64,000 bases of DNA, taken from the NCBI GenBank assembly GCA_001804815.1, contig MHBI01000097.1, positions 61,845 through 125,844 on the forward strand, given 5' to 3'. Within the stretch, counting starts at the first letter, position 1, and the number at the start of each line of letters is the position of its first letter. This stretch comes from Lentisphaerae bacterium GWF2_50_93 (lineage in GTDB: Bacteria; Verrucomicrobiota; Lentisphaeria; Victivallales; GWF2-50-93). This document shows, one piece after another, positions 25,993-35,679 of the stretch. The notes below the pieces were generated by a model. The model was not told where the DNA came from. It searched no databases and was given only the letters and a program-made list of their open reading frames with translations. The position numbers and the translations under genes are program-made.

Positions 25993-28575
25993 TCATGATT
26001 TTACTGGAACCGCGACCTTGTTGTCTTCCTTCTGGTCGGCGACGAGATTGAGTCCGAGACGCTTGTGCCAGATGGATATGATCGGGCTGGCGATGAACGC
26101 CGAGGAATATGTTCCGACGACTACGCCGACGAGCATCACGATCACGAAGTCCTTGAGGTTGTTTCCGCCCATGACATACATGATGAGGGTAACAAGGAAG
26201 ACAGTGAACGAGGTGATTATGGTTCGGCTCAGTGTCTGGTTGATGCTCAGGTTTATGATATCATGGTATGTCTTGTTTTTGACAAGTCCGACATCCTCCC
26301 TGATCCGGTCGAAGACGATGATGGTGTCATTGACGGAGAATCCGAGGATGGTCAGAGCCGCAGCCACGACCTGCAGCGAAATCTCCCCGTTGCAGAAGAC
26401 GACGTAGAATCCCACTGCGATTATTATATCGTGTATCAGAGCGACCATGGCCGCGCATCCGTATGCGAACTCAAACCTGAGGGTCAGGTAGATTATCATT
26501 CCAATTATAGCAAATATGAAGGCCAGGAAGGCCTTCTTCGAGAATTCCCAGCCGATGAGACCGCCTATGGTGACTTCCTCGCCGCCCTTGAATTCCGACT
26601 TCGGGAACGCCTTGTTGAGAAGGGTCATCACCTGTTCGTGGGAGCTCAAATCCTTGGATTTACCTTCAACCCCCTGCCCTTTTGCGGGAGGAATAACTAT
26701 TTCAATGATCTTGCTGTTCTGCACAATGTTTGTCTTATAGGAAACCTTCGGAGCAGGATATCCGGCCTTGACAAGTTCATCGCCGACGGTCGTCTCGTTT
26801 ATTCTTTCATTATATTCGTATGTAAGGAGAGTTCCTCCGGTGAAGTCAATACCGAATATGGCCGTGCCCTTGTAGCAGCACATTCCTATGAAAACCAAAG
26901 CCACTATGGTCGTAGCTGGCAACAGAACCTTGCTCAGCTTGAGGAAATCTATATTGGGACGCGAGAAGAATTTGAGCATCGTCAGCGTCCTGAAGTCGGT
27001 GTATTTCGCCATGATGTCGAACAGCAGCCTGGTGACGAACAGGGAGGTGAACAGATTCAGTGAAACACCTATGGTGAGGGCTATCGCGAATCCCTTGATG
27101 GCACCGGTTCCCTGCCACATCAGGATGATTCCGATGAGGATGGTCGTAAGATTGGAATCGAGGATGGTCAGGAAGGCCCTGTCGAATCCGGATTCTACGG
27201 CGCTGGCCAGGGTCTTGTTGTGACCCAGCTCCTCCCGTATCCTCTCATATATCAGCACGTTCGCGTCGACGGCCATACCTATGGTCAGGATTATACCTGC
27301 GATACCGGCGAGGGTCAGCGTGCAGTTGAATGCGGCAAAACCGCCGAGCAGCAGCACTATGTTAAGAACCAAGGCCACGTTCGCGACAAGTCCTGCCTTC
27401 CTGTAGTAGATCAACATGAAAAGACAGACCATGATGAATGAGACAAGTCCCGTAAGCAAACTGTTCTTCAAAGCAGTTTCCCCGAGAGTCGGATCCGTGT
27501 CGAAGACACCCTGTACGTCAATCCTCACAGGAAGACTTCCGCTTATCAGCGCGTTTGATATGTTCTCGGCCTCCTCCTTGGAGAACTGCCCGGTGATCTG
27601 GGCCTGTCCGCCTTCGATGGCCTGCTGGATGTTGGGCGCGGAATAAAGAGTACCATCGAGGATGATGGCGAGCTGCCTGTTCACGTTCTCCCTGGTGACC
27701 TTTCCAAACTCCTTGGCGCCGCTGCTATTGAATCCAAGATGTATGAGCCTCTGTCCGAAGTTGTCCATGGAAGGGCCTGCGCTCGTCACGTTCTTGCCTG
27801 TCATCTCCGGCCTGGCCTTGATGAAATAAACCATTGTCTGGGGCTTTTTGCCGCGGTTCATCTCCAGCATCTTCATTATCTTGTAGCCGTTCGGCGGCGC
27901 GTACTTCGCCCTCTCCTCCTCTGGAAGCGAGCTGTACTCGGCGACAAGCTTGTCATTGTTCGGATGCACAAGGCAGAACTCAAGCTTTGCGGACATCTTG
28001 ATAAGGTTGAGGAGCTTGAGTTTTTCATCCCTGCTCACGATCGGCGCCTTCAGGGAAATGTAGTCAGCGCCGGCGGGGGATATTTCGGTCTCGTATATCT
28101 TCTGGCTTTCAAGACGGTTCCTTATGATTTCAATCGCCGCGTCCCTGTACTGCGCGAATTTCACGTCGCTGACCTGGACGGTGTTCCCGCTGTCATCCTC
28201 CTTTGGAAGGAGCTTGAGGTAGAATTCAACACCACCGTTGATGTCGATTCCGCGCCTGATCGAACCGCTGGCCTGTTCGCGGAGGTAGTTGATGACGTCG
28301 CGGTTGTTTACGGCATTCTTGACTGAAAAATATTCATTGAGATCCACGGCCGTCTCAGTGGCCGCCTCGTCAAGGGCCGATATGGCATACATGCCCTTGG
28401 CATTCTTTTCCTTGGCGACCTTGAGGACCTTCTCAATGTTCGCATCCTTCTTCTTGAGCCTCTGCTCGAAGACCTTGAAGATGTCCTGCTGCTGGAGGGG
28501 GTACATGGACCATATGAAGACAACGGTTACCAGTATTGCGAACATGCTCCTGAAAAAAATCGGCTGTTTGTTCAT
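25993..28575 (-). CDS. secDF: Fused protein translocase subunit SecDF
   Basis: One 860-residue chain carries both SecD and SecF. The SecD part shows RRGIDINGGVEF near residue 107, the periplasmic P1 domain and IVLTIGMAVDANVLIYERIREEL-type TM4 (residues near 430). The SecF part has GIDFTGGTLL near 590 and ILGFSVNDTIIVFDRIRED near 770. It uses the proton gradient to finish Sec export. Start codon overlaps the yajC stop (ATGA). Confidence 0.96.
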   Translation of the reverse strand: MNKQPIFFRSMFAILVTVVFIWSMYPLQQQDIFKVFEQRLKKKDANIEKVLKVAKEKNAKGMYAISALDEAATETAVDLNEYFSVKNAVNNRDVINYLREQASGSIRRGIDINGGVEFYLKLLPKEDDSGNTVQVSDVKFAQYRDAAIEIIRNRLESQKIYETEISPAGADYISLKAPIVSRDEKLKLLNLIKMSAKLEFCLVHPNNDKLVAEYSSLPEEERAKYAPPNGYKIMKMLEMNRGKKPQTMVYFIKARPEMTGKNVTSAGPSMDNFGQRLIHLGFNSSGAKEFGKVTRENVNRQLAIILDGTLYSAPNIQQAIEGGQAQITGQFSKEEAENISNALISGSLPVRIDVQGVFDTDPTLGETALKNSLLTGLVSFIMVCLFMLIYYRKAGLVANVALVLNIVLLLGGFAAFNCTLTLAGIAGIILTIGMAVDANVLIYERIREELGHNKTLASAVESGFDRAFLTILDSNLTTILIGIILMWQGTGAIKGFAIALTIGVSLNLFTSLFVTRLLFDIMAKYTDFRTLTMLKFFSRPNIDFLKLSKVLLPATTIVALVFIGMCCYKGTAIFGIDFTGGTLLTYEYNERINETTVGDELVKAGYPAPKVSYKTNIVQNSKIIEIVIPPAKGQGVEGKSKDLSSHEQVMTLLNKAFPKSEFKGGEEVTIGGLIGWEFSKKAFLAFIFAIIGMIIYLTLRFEFAYGCAAMVALIHDIIIAVGFYVVFCNGEISLQVVAAALTILGFSVNDTIIVFDRIREDVGLVKNKTYHDIINLSINQTLSRTIITSFTVFLVTLIMYVMGGNNLKDFVIVMLVGVVVGTYSSAFIASPIISIWHKRLGLNLVADQKEDNKVAVPVKS

Positions 28576-28874
28576 TTGTTTTCCTTTTCATCCTTTTCGA
28601 TGACAGTGCTTACACCGGTCTTGTTTACCTCGATCTTGACATTGTCGGCTATCTTGACTATGAAAGTGTTTTCCTTGACATTTGTAATGATCCCGTGGAT
28701 ACCGCCGGCCGTGACCACCTTGTCGCCGGTCTTGATCTTGGAAATCATCTCCTGTCTTTTCTTGGTCTCCTTCTGCTGGGAACGGAAAAGAAGGAATATC
28801 ATCACCATTATGATTATAATGGGGCCTATGCCGAATATCATCTGCTTAAGCCCGTCTCCGCTCTGGCCTTCCAT
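28572..28874 (-). CDS. yajC: Preprotein translocase accessory subunit YajC
   Basis: About 100 residues with one N-terminal helix (MIFGIGPIIIIMVMIFLLF), then the YajC block RSQQKETKKRQEMISKIK and KVVTAGGIHGIITNV. The ATG at 28874 has an aggag site, while an upstream ATG at 28919 does not improve family agreement. It is translationally coupled to secDF. Confidence 0.93.
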   Translation of the reverse strand: MEGQSGDGLKQMIFGIGPIIIIMVMIFLLFRSQQKETKKRQEMISKIKTGDKVVTAGGIHGIITNVKENTFIVKIADNVKIEVNKTGVSTVIEKDEKENK

Positions 28875-29004
28875 AAAGCTCTCCTGACTTGTATTTAAGT
28901 AATGCGTATATATCTGCAAAAGGGTGAGAAATTTACATCAAATTCGACCAATGGCAAGGCAGTCTACGAAAAAATACCGTTCAGGAGGGTTTTCGAAGTC
29001 CTCT

Positions 29005-29469
29005 TCAGAACAACTTGTTTTCATACTCCTTCAAGATCTTATTGGCCGACTGCGGGGTCTTTGCCAGAAGGATATCCTTGCGGAAGTCTGCATTGTCTGA
29101 TATTCTGGAAATTCTTTTCAGAACAGCCAGATGCTCATCCTGTCTTGATTTGCTGCTAAGGAACATGAAAATGATCCTTGCCGGATTGTTGTCCAGAGAA
29201 CCATATTCAATTCCCTTGTCGGAAATTCCAAGGACTCCGACAACCCCGTCCAAATCATCAATCCTTCCATGTGGGATCGCTATTCCATCCTTGAAGCCCG
29301 TCGAAATTATATTCTCGCGCTCCCTTATGATTTTGATGAACTCATCCTTCCGGCCGGCATGGTCGGTTCCAACAAGACGGGTAATGAGTTCGTCGAACAC
29401 CTCATCCTTCTCCTCAGCCTCAACATGGAGTTTTATCCTGCCAGCACTGAAAATTTCATATAGGAACAT
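29005..29469 (-). CDS. PTS EIIA-2 domain protein (PtsN/EIIA-Ntr-like)
   Basis: A stand-alone 154-residue EIIA of the fructose/mannitol/Ntr family. The phosphorylated histidine lies in GIAIPHGRI (His67), and the downstream block IIFMFLSSKSRQDEHLAVL is typical. No sugar permease is nearby. It begins 3 bases after kdpE, so it is in the kdp regulatory transcript. In E. coli, unphosphorylated EIIA-Ntr binds KdpD and raises kdp expression, so a role in potassium control is a reasonable inference. Confidence 0.88.
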   Translation of the reverse strand: MFLYEIFSAGRIKLHVEAEEKDEVFDELITRLVGTDHAGRKDEFIKIIRERENIISTGFKDGIAIPHGRIDDLDGVVGVLGISDKGIEYGSLDNNPARIIFMFLSSKSRQDEHLAVLKRISRISDNADFRKDILLAKTPQSANKILKEYENKLF

Positions 29470-29472
29470 ATT

Positions 29473-30162
29473 TCACCAGCCCTTGTTCTTTATGACCAGG
29501 CGGTATCCGATGCTCGGCTCCGTAATGAGAAGTTCGGGACGTGCCGGATCAGATTCAATCTTCTTCCTCAATGATGATACGTGTACACGGAGGCTTCCGC
29601 TTTCCGCATCGGATATGGGGCCCCATATTTCCTTCAGGATCCTTTCCTGCGTGACTATCCTTCCCGGATTGCGCGCAAGATAGCTGAGGATGCTGTATTC
29701 AGTAGGCGTGACATTTATCTCCTGGTCCGCGACCCTGACCTTCCTGTTCCCGAAATCAATTTCAAGCTCTCCGGTCTTGAACGTCGTCTCCTTCATGTCA
29801 GGCCGCTGGCGCCTCAATGCCACATTCATGCGGGCTATCAGCTCCTCGGTATTGAAAGGCTTGACAAGGTAGTCGTCTGCCCCCGAATTGAGGAGGGTGA
29901 CGATGTCCTCTTCGGAATTCCTCACCGACAGGATGACTATCGGTATCGTGCTCCACGTCCTGATCTCCTGCAGGACGGAAAGCCCATCCCTGTCGGGAAG
30001 ATTGAGATCGAGCAGTATTATGTCGGGACGCGACTTCTGCACTTCCTGTATTCCGTCAAATCCATTTCCCGCCTCGAACACATCATATTCCTTCTTCCCG
30101 AGGCTTATCCTCAGAAGGCGTCTTATATGGATTTCATCGTCTATCACAAGGACACGTTTCAT
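29473..30162 (-). CDS. kdpE: Response regulator KdpE, OmpR family
   Basis: Receiver domain with the acidic pair IDDE, phosphoacceptor in IILLDLNLPDRDG (Asp near 52), and Lys in DDYLVKPF. The C-terminal winged helix reads VTPTEYSILSYLARNPGRIV and RVHVSSLRKKIE. It pairs with KdpD to switch on kdpFABC when potassium is low. It is separated from kdpD by 156 bases of repeat DNA. Confidence 0.95.
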   Translation of the reverse strand: MKRVLVIDDEIHIRRLLRISLGKKEYDVFEAGNGFDGIQEVQKSRPDIILLDLNLPDRDGLSVLQEIRTWSTIPIVILSVRNSEEDIVTLLNSGADDYLVKPFNTEELIARMNVALRRQRPDMKETTFKTGELEIDFGNRKVRVADQEINVTPTEYSILSYLARNPGRIVTQERILKEIWGPISDAESGSLRVHVSSLRKKIESDPARPELLITEPSIGYRLVIKNKGW

Positions 30163-30240
30163 TTTGGTTCCCCTTTTTAGCTTTACAAGAGTTTCCCCTC
30201 AGAGGGTCTGGAGCAGCTAATGCCGCAATCAAAATCATGA

Positions 30241-30306
30241 AACCACAGAACACACCGAATACACAGAAAAAGATTGACCACGAAACACACTAATCACACG
30301 AAAAAC
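30241..30306. repeat. Two family F repeats between kdpD and kdpE
   Basis: An accacagaacacacc copy and an accacgaaacacac copy lie in tandem in the 156-base gap. In most bacteria kdpD and kdpE overlap or nearly touch, so this looks like a later insertion. The rest of the gap shows no promoter I could defend. Confidence 0.6.
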
Positions 30307-30318
30307 TCGCAATAAACT

Positions 30319-32976
30319 TTAACCGGCTTCGAGCGGCAGGGCAAATTCGACCGCAAAACCTCCGCCTGTCCTGTTTCTTGCGGTAATATTGCCCATATGC
30401 GCTTCAATAATACCCTTGCAGATTGAAAGACCCAGTCCGGTCCCTCCCTTTTTGCCGCCTTCACCCCTGTAGAATTTGTCGAACAGATGGGGAAGTTCCT
30501 CCTCCGTCACTCCGGGACCGGAATCCTGAACAATGAAATGCATGTATCCGTCGAGCACCTCCATCCGTAATTCAACTGGAGTTCCTTCATCCGTGTATCG
30601 CGATGCGTTCTGGAGGATGTTCGCGAGCACCTGGATTATCAGCACTATATCGCATCTGACCAAAGGAATAGTATCAGGCTTGACGATTGCCACCGGCCTT
30701 TTCCCGAGATCCTTCCCAACCTGCCTGAGCGCCAGGGAAACCAGATCTTCCGGATCTGTCTTCTCCATTCTCAGCTTCAGTCTTCCGGACTCGAGCCTGT
30801 TCATGGAAAGCAGGTTTTCGACAATGCTGTTGAGCTTCACGGCGTTGGCCAGAATTTCCTCGACAAGCTGATCCCTGGAAGTCTTGTCTTCGGCAGTTTC
30901 AGAATCCATGAGGGCCGAAGCGCTTCCCTGGATGACAGTCAAAGGGGTCCGGAGCTCATGGGAAATCAGGTTGAGCAGTATCCGGCTCAGCCGCTCGGAC
31001 TCCTGGACAAGCAGATTCCTCCTGTTCTTCTCAGAGAGGATCTCTCGTTCAACTGCAAGAGATATCGTGCTGCTCAAAGTCAGAAGGAAAGCTTCCTGGT
31101 CGTTTGCCAGAACTTTCTCGTTGTCGAGCTTCATCCCGATCACGCCGATAGTCCCTCCAGGGGCGGCCATAGGGACAAAATGATAGGATACAACCGGCAG
31201 AGTCGTGGTGAACCGTCCAGCTGACTGCCCGGAAGCAAAACAGTATTTAGCTGCGGAAAGCTCCTTCTCATTGGGATTATAACCTTCCTGGTTCACTGGG
31301 ACTTCACAGAGGCTGCCATCATCATTCCTCTTCAGGAACACGACCACTCCCGCCTTGAAAGCCCTTGAAACATATTCAACGCCTACATTGACCGCGTTCC
31401 TTGCGCCGTTCACCCTCTCAAGGGCGGATGAGAGTTCGTTGATGAGCGACATCCTCTGCTCCCTCACCTTGAGCATCCTCTCGTTTGTCTTGAGCTTGCT
31501 TGTCATCCATCCGGAAGTGAGGGCGATGAGGAAATAGAGGCAGAACATGAGGATATCCTCGAACTTGCTTATCACGAAAGTATATTGCGGCGGAATAAAG
31601 AAATAGTTCCAGCAAAGGGCTGAGAGGCACGCCGCTGCAAAGACAGGACGGGGTTCAAGGATGAGGGCAAGCAGGCTTATTGTCGCAAGATAGAAGATCG
31701 ATGCTGACCAGTATCCGGCAAACTGCACAATGAGGAAATTCAGCGCTGTCACAAGCATGACTGCCGCCACAGCGGCTCCATACTGCCATAGCTGTGAACC
31801 CTCAATTTTCTTTTTCAGGTGTCTTCTGAAATCATCGCGCGACGCCTTCTCCTGCACGGTCACCACCGAGATTTTCCCCGATTCCCTGATTATCCTCTCG
31901 GACATGGTTTCCCCTAGGAAAATCCTCCTCGCCGCACTTGCTCCGCTTTTCCCGATGATGATGGTCGAGACGTTGTTCTTCGAGGCATATTCAAGTATTC
32001 CGTCGACGGCATCCTCTTCGGGAACACTTACTACGGTTGCTCCCAGGTTCCGGGCAAGTGTAAGGTTCTTTGTCAGGCAGTCCTTGGCATATTCGGACAT
32101 CTGGACGCCTGTTTCAACGTGGATGCAAGTCCAGTTCGCCTTCATGTTATATGCGAACCGGCGTGCCCATCTTATCAGATATTCGCTGTTCGGGCTCGAG
32201 CTTGCCGCAACCAGCACATTCTGGACAGTAGTCGCTGGCATTGCGCTGCCGTCACCCCGCAGAAGACTTGTAAGCTGATGGCTGGCCAGCTGTGATGCGT
32301 GGCGGAGTGAGAGTTCTCTCAGCACGGCAAGATTCTCCCTTCTGAAGAAATTCTCAATCGCCTCGCGGGACTTGTCTCCGATGTAGACCTTTCCCTCCTC
32401 AAGCCTGGCTATCAGTTCTTCAGGAGGGATATCTACCAGCTGGACATCGTCCGCCTGATCGAAAACAGCATCAGGTATCCTCTCCTGTATCCTTATGCCA
32501 GCCAGTTCCTCGACGACATCTGCAATGGTCTCAAGATGCTGGATGTTTACAGTGGTGTAGACACTTATTCCTGCATCCAGCATATCCTGGATGTCCTGGT
32601 ATCTCTTCGGATGCTTCATCCCCGGGGCGTTCGAGTGTGCAAGTTCATCTATCAGAGCAATGGACGGCTTCCTGGCAAGAATCGCGTCCAGATCCATTTC
32701 TGTAAGGCTGATACCCCGGTACTCAACATTTTTCACAGGTATTCTCTCGATGCCTTCGGCAAGCTCGTCGGTCTCCTTCCTCCCATGGGATTCCAGCCAG
32801 CCGACGACGACATCCTCCCCGCGTCCAAGAAGCACCCTTGCCTCTTTGAGCATGGAATATGTCTTCCCGACACCGGGGGACATCCCGAAGAAAATCTTGA
32901 ACCGCCCCCGACCTGAAGGCCTTTTCATGATTTTCGAGAGCAGTTCATCAGGATCTGGACGTTTCTCATAATCCAT
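30319..32976 (-). CDS. kdpD: Sensor histidine kinase KdpD
   Basis: 885 residues with the full KdpD plan: N-terminal KdpD domain with Walker A GMSPGVGKTYSML and Walker B ALIDELAHSNAPG, a universal-stress-like domain (~250-370), four membrane helices (~395-495, DUF4118), a GAF-like region, the HisKA site NLISHELRTPLTV, and HATPase boxes (NILQNASRYTDEG, DSGPGVTEEELP, GGTGLGLSICKGI). It senses potassium and related signals and phosphorylates KdpE. It starts 20 bases after kdpC. Confidence 0.97.
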   Translation of the reverse strand: MDYEKRPDPDELLSKIMKRPSGRGRFKIFFGMSPGVGKTYSMLKEARVLLGRGEDVVVGWLESHGRKETDELAEGIERIPVKNVEYRGISLTEMDLDAILARKPSIALIDELAHSNAPGMKHPKRYQDIQDMLDAGISVYTTVNIQHLETIADVVEELAGIRIQERIPDAVFDQADDVQLVDIPPEELIARLEEGKVYIGDKSREAIENFFRRENLAVLRELSLRHASQLASHQLTSLLRGDGSAMPATTVQNVLVAASSSPNSEYLIRWARRFAYNMKANWTCIHVETGVQMSEYAKDCLTKNLTLARNLGATVVSVPEEDAVDGILEYASKNNVSTIIIGKSGASAARRIFLGETMSERIIRESGKISVVTVQEKASRDDFRRHLKKKIEGSQLWQYGAAVAAVMLVTALNFLIVQFAGYWSASIFYLATISLLALILEPRPVFAAACLSALCWNYFFIPPQYTFVISKFEDILMFCLYFLIALTSGWMTSKLKTNERMLKVREQRMSLINELSSALERVNGARNAVNVGVEYVSRAFKAGVVVFLKRNDDGSLCEVPVNQEGYNPNEKELSAAKYCFASGQSAGRFTTTLPVVSYHFVPMAAPGGTIGVIGMKLDNEKVLANDQEAFLLTLSSTISLAVEREILSEKNRRNLLVQESERLSRILLNLISHELRTPLTVIQGSASALMDSETAEDKTSRDQLVEEILANAVKLNSIVENLLSMNRLESGRLKLRMEKTDPEDLVSLALRQVGKDLGKRPVAIVKPDTIPLVRCDIVLIIQVLANILQNASRYTDEGTPVELRMEVLDGYMHFIVQDSGPGVTEEELPHLFDKFYRGEGGKKGGTGLGLSICKGIIEAHMGNITARNRTGGGFAVEFALPLEAG

Positions 32977-32996
32977 TTCAACACCTGCCTGTGAAT

Positions 32997-33578
32997 TCAG
33001 TCATGCCGGCCATTTCCTTCCAGCATCAGATTCATCTCGACCACGTTTAAACGAGGTATGTTCAGGACGGATATGCCTTTTGGAACCGATTTCCCCTTAA
33101 TATACTCCCTCAACCGAGTTTTTTGATGCTCACCGTATCCTCTCGCCTTTGAAATACGTTCAACCTGGATCAGTGCGGCTTCCGGACTTATCTCCGGATC
33201 AAGACCGCTCGCCGACGCATAAAGCATTTCTTCCGGAATTCTGCTGATACCATATGCCTTGCTCCATTCCTCCCTGCGCTTGTCCACTGCGGCCTTCAAC
33301 ACTGCACTGGTCACGCTCAAATTCGAAGCCCCTGACGTCATGGCGTCATATGAAGAACAGGATGGACGTCCATGGAAGAACTTGTCCGATTTGAATTCCT
33401 GCCCGACCAGCATTGATCCCCTGACAGAATCCCCATCCTTTATCAGGCTGCCGTTCGACCGGGCCGGAAAGATAAGTTTCGATGCGAGCGTGACCGCAAG
33501 CGGATATAGAAGTCCCGTGATCAGCGTTATGAAAAAAAGGTATGACAGTGCAATCATTGCTGTCCTTGATGTATTCAT
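32997..33578 (-). CDS. kdpC: Potassium-transporting ATPase subunit KdpC
   Basis: 193 residues with one N-terminal helix containing TGLLYPLAVTLASKL and a periplasmic domain with RPSCSSYDAMTSGASNLS, where the GASN motif is family-typical, and SASGLDPEISPEAA near the C-terminus. It stabilises the KdpA-KdpB complex. Sixteen bases after kdpB. Confidence 0.95.
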   Translation of the reverse strand: MNTSRTAMIALSYLFFITLITGLLYPLAVTLASKLIFPARSNGSLIKDGDSVRGSMLVGQEFKSDKFFHGRPSCSSYDAMTSGASNLSVTSAVLKAAVDKRREEWSKAYGISRIPEEMLYASASGLDPEISPEAALIQVERISKARGYGEHQKTRLREYIKGKSVPKGISVLNIPRLNVVEMNLMLEGNGRHD

Positions 33579-33594
33579 GATTTTGCTTTCTCCT

Positions 33595-35670
33595 TCAAAT
33601 TAAGTGAAATGCGTTGATTGCCATATCAATCAATTTTATGCCGATGAACGGTGCAATCAGCCCACCGACCCCGTAGATCAACAGATTCCTCTGCAATAGA
33701 ATCTCCGCTCCCGCAGGTTCATATTTCACGCCCCTCAATGCAAGAGGGATGAGGGCAATGATTATGAGGGCATTGAAGATCACGGCGCTCAATATGGCGC
33801 TTTCAGGAGATGCCAGACCCATTATGTTCAACGAGGAGAGAGGCCCGGTTCCTCCGCTTCCGGCATAAAGTCCGACAAAGAGGGCCGGAAGAATCGCAAA
33901 ATACTTGGCCACGTCGTTCGCGATCGAAAACGTCGTCAGCGTTCCTCTTGTCATCAAAAGCTGCTTTCCAATCTCAACCATTTCCAGGAGTTTTGTCGGA
34001 TTGCTGTCGAGATCCACCATGTTCCCGGCCTCACGCGCCGTCTGCGTACCCGAAGCCATGACAACGCCTACATCCGACTGCGCGAGAGCCGGCGCATCGT
34101 TGGTCCCGTCGCCTATCATTGCAACCATATGCCCCTCGGCCTGCTCCCGCCTTATGCATTCAAGCTTGGCCTCGGGATTGGCTTCGGCGATGTAGTCGCT
34201 GACTCCTGCCTCGGCCGCAATCGCGGCCGCAGTCAAGGGATTGTCCCCTGTGATCATTATCGTCCTGATGCCGACAGCCCTGAGCCGCGAAAAGCGCTCC
34301 CTTATGTCAGTTTTTATCACGTCTTTGAGATGGATGATTCCCACAATCCTTGAACCTCTGGATACAGCCAGCGGCGTGCCCCCGTTGCGCGAGATTTTCT
34401 CGCAGGCATTTCTTATTTCATCAGGAAAATTACCGCCCTTCGAAAGCACCCAGGATCTTACTGATTCATATGCGCCTTTCCTGACACATGCCGATTCGTC
34501 CTTGAAGTCCACGCCGCTCATCCGTGTCTTCGCGGAAAAAGGCATGAAGACTCCGCCGGCCGCCGAAGGGTCCTGGATTTTTAAATTGCTGCTATTCTGG
34601 ATGAACTGGACAATCGAACGCCCTTCCGGAGTTTCATCCGCATATGAGGCGGTCATGGCTGATTCGGCAAGCATCGCCTCGGAAATCCCCGGTGCGGGAA
34701 TGAGTTCACTCGCCATCCTGTTCCCGTACGTGATGGTGCCGGTCTTGTCGATCAGCAGCACATCAACGTCACCGGCGGCCTCCACTGCCCTACCCGACGT
34801 CGCGATGATATTATGTGACATCAGGCGTGAAATTCCGGAGATGCCGATTGCGGAAAGAAGACTTCCTATCGTTGTCGGTATCAGACATACGAGGAGAGCA
34901 GTCAGGGATATTATTGAGAGGGACATGACATTTCCGGACTCCTTTGCCGAATAGACAGCGAAAGGATAGAGTGTGACAACCGCAACAAGGAAGATGATAG
35001 AGAGGCTCGCAAGAAGAATTGTCAATGAGATCTCCCCGGGCGTCTTCTTCCGTGTGGCGTTCTCCACCATCAGGATTATCTTGTCAATGAACGTATTGCC
35101 GGCCTCGGCCGTTATCCGGACGACTATCCGATCAGAGATGACCTTCGTACCTCCGGTGACGGCACTCCTGTCGCCTCCGGACTCCCTGATGACCGGTGCC
35201 GATTCTCCGGTGATCGCCGATTCGTCGATGCTGGCAATTCCCTCAATAACCTCTCCGTCTCCTGGGATGAAGTCACCGGCATTGCAGACAACCCTGTCTC
35301 CCTTGCGCAAATTCTGGACTTCCGTATCTTCGATTTCACCTGACTTCTTCAGACGGTGCGCAACGATGTTCCTCCTCATGTTCTTGAGGGAATCAGCCCT
35401 GGCCTTGCCCTGCGCCTCCGCTATGCTTTCCGCGAAATTCGCAAAAATCACCGTGAACCACAGCCAGACGATGATCTGGATCGTGGCGGAACTCACATTT
35501 ATCCCGGCAACAGCATTCTGTATTGCAATGAAGGAGCAGAGTATCGAACCTACATAGACCATGAACATGACCGGATTCCTGATCTGCGAACCAGGATTCA
35601 ATTTCACAAACGCCATTATTACAGCCGGTATCAGCATCCGGCGTGTCAACAAGCTTGTTTTCTTTTTCAT
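33595..35670 (-). CDS. kdpB: Potassium-transporting ATPase ATP-binding subunit KdpB
   Basis: P-type ATPase of 691 residues. The phosphorylated aspartate is in LLIDKTGTITYGNR, the TGES loop is AITGESAPVI, and the hinge region is MIGDGTNDAPALAQ. It hydrolyses ATP to drive K+ through KdpA. Nine bases after kdpA. Confidence 0.97.
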   Translation of the reverse strand: MKKKTSLLTRRMLIPAVIMAFVKLNPGSQIRNPVMFMVYVGSILCSFIAIQNAVAGINVSSATIQIIVWLWFTVIFANFAESIAEAQGKARADSLKNMRRNIVAHRLKKSGEIEDTEVQNLRKGDRVVCNAGDFIPGDGEVIEGIASIDESAITGESAPVIRESGGDRSAVTGGTKVISDRIVVRITAEAGNTFIDKIILMVENATRKKTPGEISLTILLASLSIIFLVAVVTLYPFAVYSAKESGNVMSLSIISLTALLVCLIPTTIGSLLSAIGISGISRLMSHNIIATSGRAVEAAGDVDVLLIDKTGTITYGNRMASELIPAPGISEAMLAESAMTASYADETPEGRSIVQFIQNSSNLKIQDPSAAGGVFMPFSAKTRMSGVDFKDESACVRKGAYESVRSWVLSKGGNFPDEIRNACEKISRNGGTPLAVSRGSRIVGIIHLKDVIKTDIRERFSRLRAVGIRTIMITGDNPLTAAAIAAEAGVSDYIAEANPEAKLECIRREQAEGHMVAMIGDGTNDAPALAQSDVGVVMASGTQTAREAGNMVDLDSNPTKLLEMVEIGKQLLMTRGTLTTFSIANDVAKYFAILPALFVGLYAGSGGTGPLSSLNIMGLASPESAILSAVIFNALIIIALIPLALRGVKYEPAGAEILLQRNLLIYGVGGLIAPFIGIKLIDMAINAFHLI

Positions 35671-35679
35671 AGTTTATCC

